From contig JAEPMJ010000004.1 of the NCBI GenBank assembly GCA_017644005.1, positions 364,885 to 428,884 of the forward strand: a stretch of 64,000 nt of DNA. Reading direction: 5' to 3'. Source of the DNA: Rhizobiaceae bacterium (GTDB lineage Bacteria > Pseudomonadota > Alphaproteobacteria > Rhizobiales > Rhizobiaceae). The notes below the pieces were generated by a model, which worked only from the letters and a program-made list of their open reading frames with translations, searched no databases and was not told the origin of the DNA. Positions 61,901-64,000 of the stretch are shown here, in pieces (within the stretch, counting starts at the first letter, position 1; every line of letters starts with the position of its first letter). The position numbers and the translations under genes were made by a program.

Positions 61901-64000
61901 ATGGCCAAATTTCCTGAAACGGCGAAGGTCGTCATCATAGGTGTCGGAGGCATCGTCGGGGCCTCTGTGGCACATCATCTGATCGCACGCGGCTGGGATG
62001 ACATCGTCGGCATCGACAAGTCAGGCATCCCGACCGACATTGGTTCCACGGCGCATGCTTCCGATTTCTGCTACGCGACCAGCCACGATTTCCTATCGTG
62101 CTGGACTACGCTCTATTCAATCGAGTTCTACGAAAGGCGCGGCCATTATGCGCGCGTCGGCGGGCTGGAAGTGGCGCGCGCCGGCGACGATGCGCGCATG
62201 GACGAAATCAGGCGCAAGGTTACGTCCGGCAAGGCGTTCGGTACGCGCGCGCATCTGGTTTCCCCGACCGAGATCAAGGAAAAGTTCCCGCTGATCGAAG
62301 AGGATGCCGTGCAGGGCGGCATGTGGGATCCAGACGCCGGGCTTGTCATTCCCCGCTCGCAGACGGTTGCCGGCGAGCTCATTGACGAGGGCACAGCTTC
62401 CGGCAAATTGCGTATCTTCGCCAACACCTCCGCAACGTCCCTGGTAATTGAAGACGGCCGCATTGCGGGCGTGGTCACAGAGCGTGGGACGATCCGCGCG
62501 GACCATGTGATCGTCTGCGCCGGCCTGTGGGGACGCATGATTGCGGAAATGGCGGGCGAGGATTTGCCGGTGATGCCGGTCGACCACCCGCTCACCTTCT
62601 TCGGGCCCTATACGGAATTTGCCGGCACCGGAAAGGAGATCGGCTACCCGCTGCTGCGCGACCAGGGCAATTCGGCCTATATGCGCGACACCGGCGACCC
62701 CACGACATCGGAAGGCGGGATGATCGAGTGGGGCTATTACGAGGAGAAGGCACCGCGGCTCGTTCACCCGCGCGACCTTCTGGAAAAGGAGCAGGCGCGG
62801 CTTTCGCCCTCGCAGCGCGACCTGGAACTCGAACAGATCATGGAACCCCTGGAACGCGCCATCGAGCTCACGCCGATCCTGGCCGAGCTTGGTTATGACG
62901 AGCGACGTTCATTCAACGGGCTCCTGCAAGTAACGGCGGACGGCGGGCCTTCGATTGGCGAGAGCCAGAAGGTGCGGGGGCTCTGGTATGCGGTTGCCAT
63001 CTGGGTCAAAGATGCGCCCGGAATGGCAAAGCTGGTCGCCGACTGGATCACCGACGGCCGTACCGAGATCGACCATCATGCGATCGATTATGCGCGTTTC
63101 TATCCGCATCAGATGGGCGATACCTTCGTCACCGGCCGTTGCGGGGAGGCGGCGCAGAAGATTTACAATCCGGCGGTGCATCCGCGCGAACCCTATGCAA
63201 CCGGGCGCAATGTGCGCCGTTCGCCGTTCTGGGAGCGCGAAAAAGAGCTCGGCGGCCACTTCATGGAGCTTGGCGGCTGGGAGCGCGCCCATGGCTACGC
63301 CGCAAACGAGCATCTGCTTGAAAAATACGGTAACCGGGTACCGGTGCGCGAAAACGAGTGGGACAATCGCCATTTCTGGCGTGTTTCCAATGCCGAGCAT
63401 CTGGCGATGACCGAGGATTGCGGCATCGTCAACCTGTCGCATTTCGCGATCTACGATGTCGAAGGCCCGGACCATGTTGCGCTGATGGAATGGCTGTGCG
63501 CGGCCAAGATCGGCGGCGACAATATGGTCGGCAAAGGCATCTACACGCACTTCCTGGACGACGAGGGCATGGTGCGCGCGGACCTGACGGTCATCCGCAT
63601 GGCTGACCGCTGCCGGGTGATCGATGGCGCAGATGCCGGCCCGCGCGATTTCAACTACATGAAGCGCATGGCGGCGGACAAAGGCTTCGACGCCACTGTT
63701 ACCGACGTGACGGAAAAATACGTCACAATCGGCATCTGGGGGCCGAATGCGCGCAAGACCCTGCGGAAAGTCGTGTCGGACCCGGACGCGCTGTCGCCGG
63801 AGGCTTTTCCGTTCGCCGCGATCAAACCGCTGACCATCGCCGGCAAGCCGGTCACCGCGTTCCGCATCTCCTATGTCGGTGAACAGGGCTGGGAGTTGCA
63901 CATGGCCTATGAGGACGGGCTCGCGGTGTGGGATGCGCTGCGCGAGACGGGCGTGATGCCGGTCGGCGTCGAAACCTATGCGAATTCCCGGCGCATGGAG
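61901..64000 (+). CDS. FAD/GcvT fusion dehydrogenase (sarcosine/dimethylglycine dehydrogenase-like), 3' end beyond window
   Basis: The 700 codons present read open to the window edge. The N-terminal DAO domain starts KVVIIGVGGIVGASVAHHLI, with GSTAHASDFCY at the position where related enzymes attach FAD to His. The substrate-domain segment GLLQVTADGGPSIGESQKVR follows. The second half (from about residue 420) is GcvT-like: YGNRVPVRENEWDNRHFWRV, then GIVNLSHFAIYDVEGPDHV, and RISYVGEQGWELHM. Such enzymes oxidise an N-methyl group and hand the carbon to folate. Sarcosine and dimethylglycine are both plausible. GGAG lies seven bases before the ATG. Confidence 0.92.
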   Translation, partial: MAKFPETAKVVIIGVGGIVGASVAHHLIARGWDDIVGIDKSGIPTDIGSTAHASDFCYATSHDFLSCWTTLYSIEFYERRGHYARVGGLEVARAGDDARMDEIRRKVTSGKAFGTRAHLVSPTEIKEKFPLIEEDAVQGGMWDPDAGLVIPRSQTVAGELIDEGTASGKLRIFANTSATSLVIEDGRIAGVVTERGTIRADHVIVCAGLWGRMIAEMAGEDLPVMPVDHPLTFFGPYTEFAGTGKEIGYPLLRDQGNSAYMRDTGDPTTSEGGMIEWGYYEEKAPRLVHPRDLLEKEQARLSPSQRDLELEQIMEPLERAIELTPILAELGYDERRSFNGLLQVTADGGPSIGESQKVRGLWYAVAIWVKDAPGMAKLVADWITDGRTEIDHHAIDYARFYPHQMGDTFVTGRCGEAAQKIYNPAVHPREPYATGRNVRRSPFWEREKELGGHFMELGGWERAHGYAANEHLLEKYGNRVPVRENEWDNRHFWRVSNAEHLAMTEDCGIVNLSHFAIYDVEGPDHVALMEWLCAAKIGGDNMVGKGIYTHFLDDEGMVRADLTVIRMADRCRVIDGADAGPRDFNYMKRMAADKGFDATVTDVTEKYVTIGIWGPNARKTLRKVVSDPDALSPEAFPFAAIKPLTIAGKPVTAFRISYVGEQGWELHMAYEDGLAVWDALRETGVMPVGVETYANSRRME

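Noticed and set aside
60448..61917. A 489-codon plus-strand frame inside the MscS-type gene.
   Set aside because: It is a second frame of the channel gene with Arg/Pro-rich, non-globular composition and no recognisable domain.

Overview
The window is GC-rich, densely packed chromosomal DNA of an alphaproteobacterium. Gene content and order point to the Hyphomicrobiales/Rhizobiales, probably near Mesorhizobium and Phyllobacteriaceae. The signs are the alaC-hom-glpX-recJ run, the hisI-folE-NifU-like-yidD-thrS run, a class I PHA synthase, GlpX-type FBPase, DUF2336, and soxBDAG. This placement rests on protein likeness, not on a marker gene. No phage, transposase, integrase or CRISPR array is visible.

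Layout. 1-4093 (minus): an NHEJ operon, ligD then ku then a GTG-started protein with BRCT-like, MerR-like and TPR parts that runs off the left edge. 4147-5583: an exported TPR protein. 6017-12719 (minus): a tight six-gene catabolic operon (IclR regulator, DapA-family lyase, TAXI TRAP receptor and fused permease, oligogalacturonate-lyase-like propeller, DUF1445 protein), headed by a palindromic candidate operator. 13312-13387: tRNA-Glu(UUC). 13460-18573: an M15 lipoprotein, phaC, a small lipoprotein and alaC. 18614-28539: hom, glpX, recJ, a patatin, hisI-folE, a NifU-like scaffold, yidD, DUF1508 and thrS. 28607-34335: an exported protein, a nitroreductase, a flavin reductase, a CitE-like lyase with a MaoC hydratase, DUF2336 and an alpha/beta hydrolase. 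34357-41205: parE, then gcvT-gcvH-gcvP behind a tandem glycine riboswitch. 41301-51611: an XRE regulator, a YaiI-like protein, a probable small protein, glutathione-dependent formaldehyde dehydrogenase, pccA, a HAD phosphatase, dnaE and selO. 51929-53808: a small secreted protein, an XRE-cupin regulator and a nitroreductase preceded by an exact 75-bp tandem duplication. 53843-64000: soxBDAG, a large MscS-type channel and an FAD/GcvT fusion dehydrogenase cut by the right edge.

A theme in the right half is glycine and one-carbon metabolism. Heterotetrameric sarcosine oxidase and the FAD/GcvT fusion enzyme would demethylate N-methylglycines to glycine. The glycine cleavage genes, switched by glycine itself, would burn the product. 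The class III alcohol dehydrogenase would remove formaldehyde released when folate is short. These links are inferred from gene function and proximity. The most novel-looking items are the third gene of the NHEJ operon, the uronate-like operon of unknown substrate, two probable unannotated small proteins (36547-36678 and 42405-42563), the twin hairpins at 51754-51820, and the 75-bp duplication at 52930-53079.
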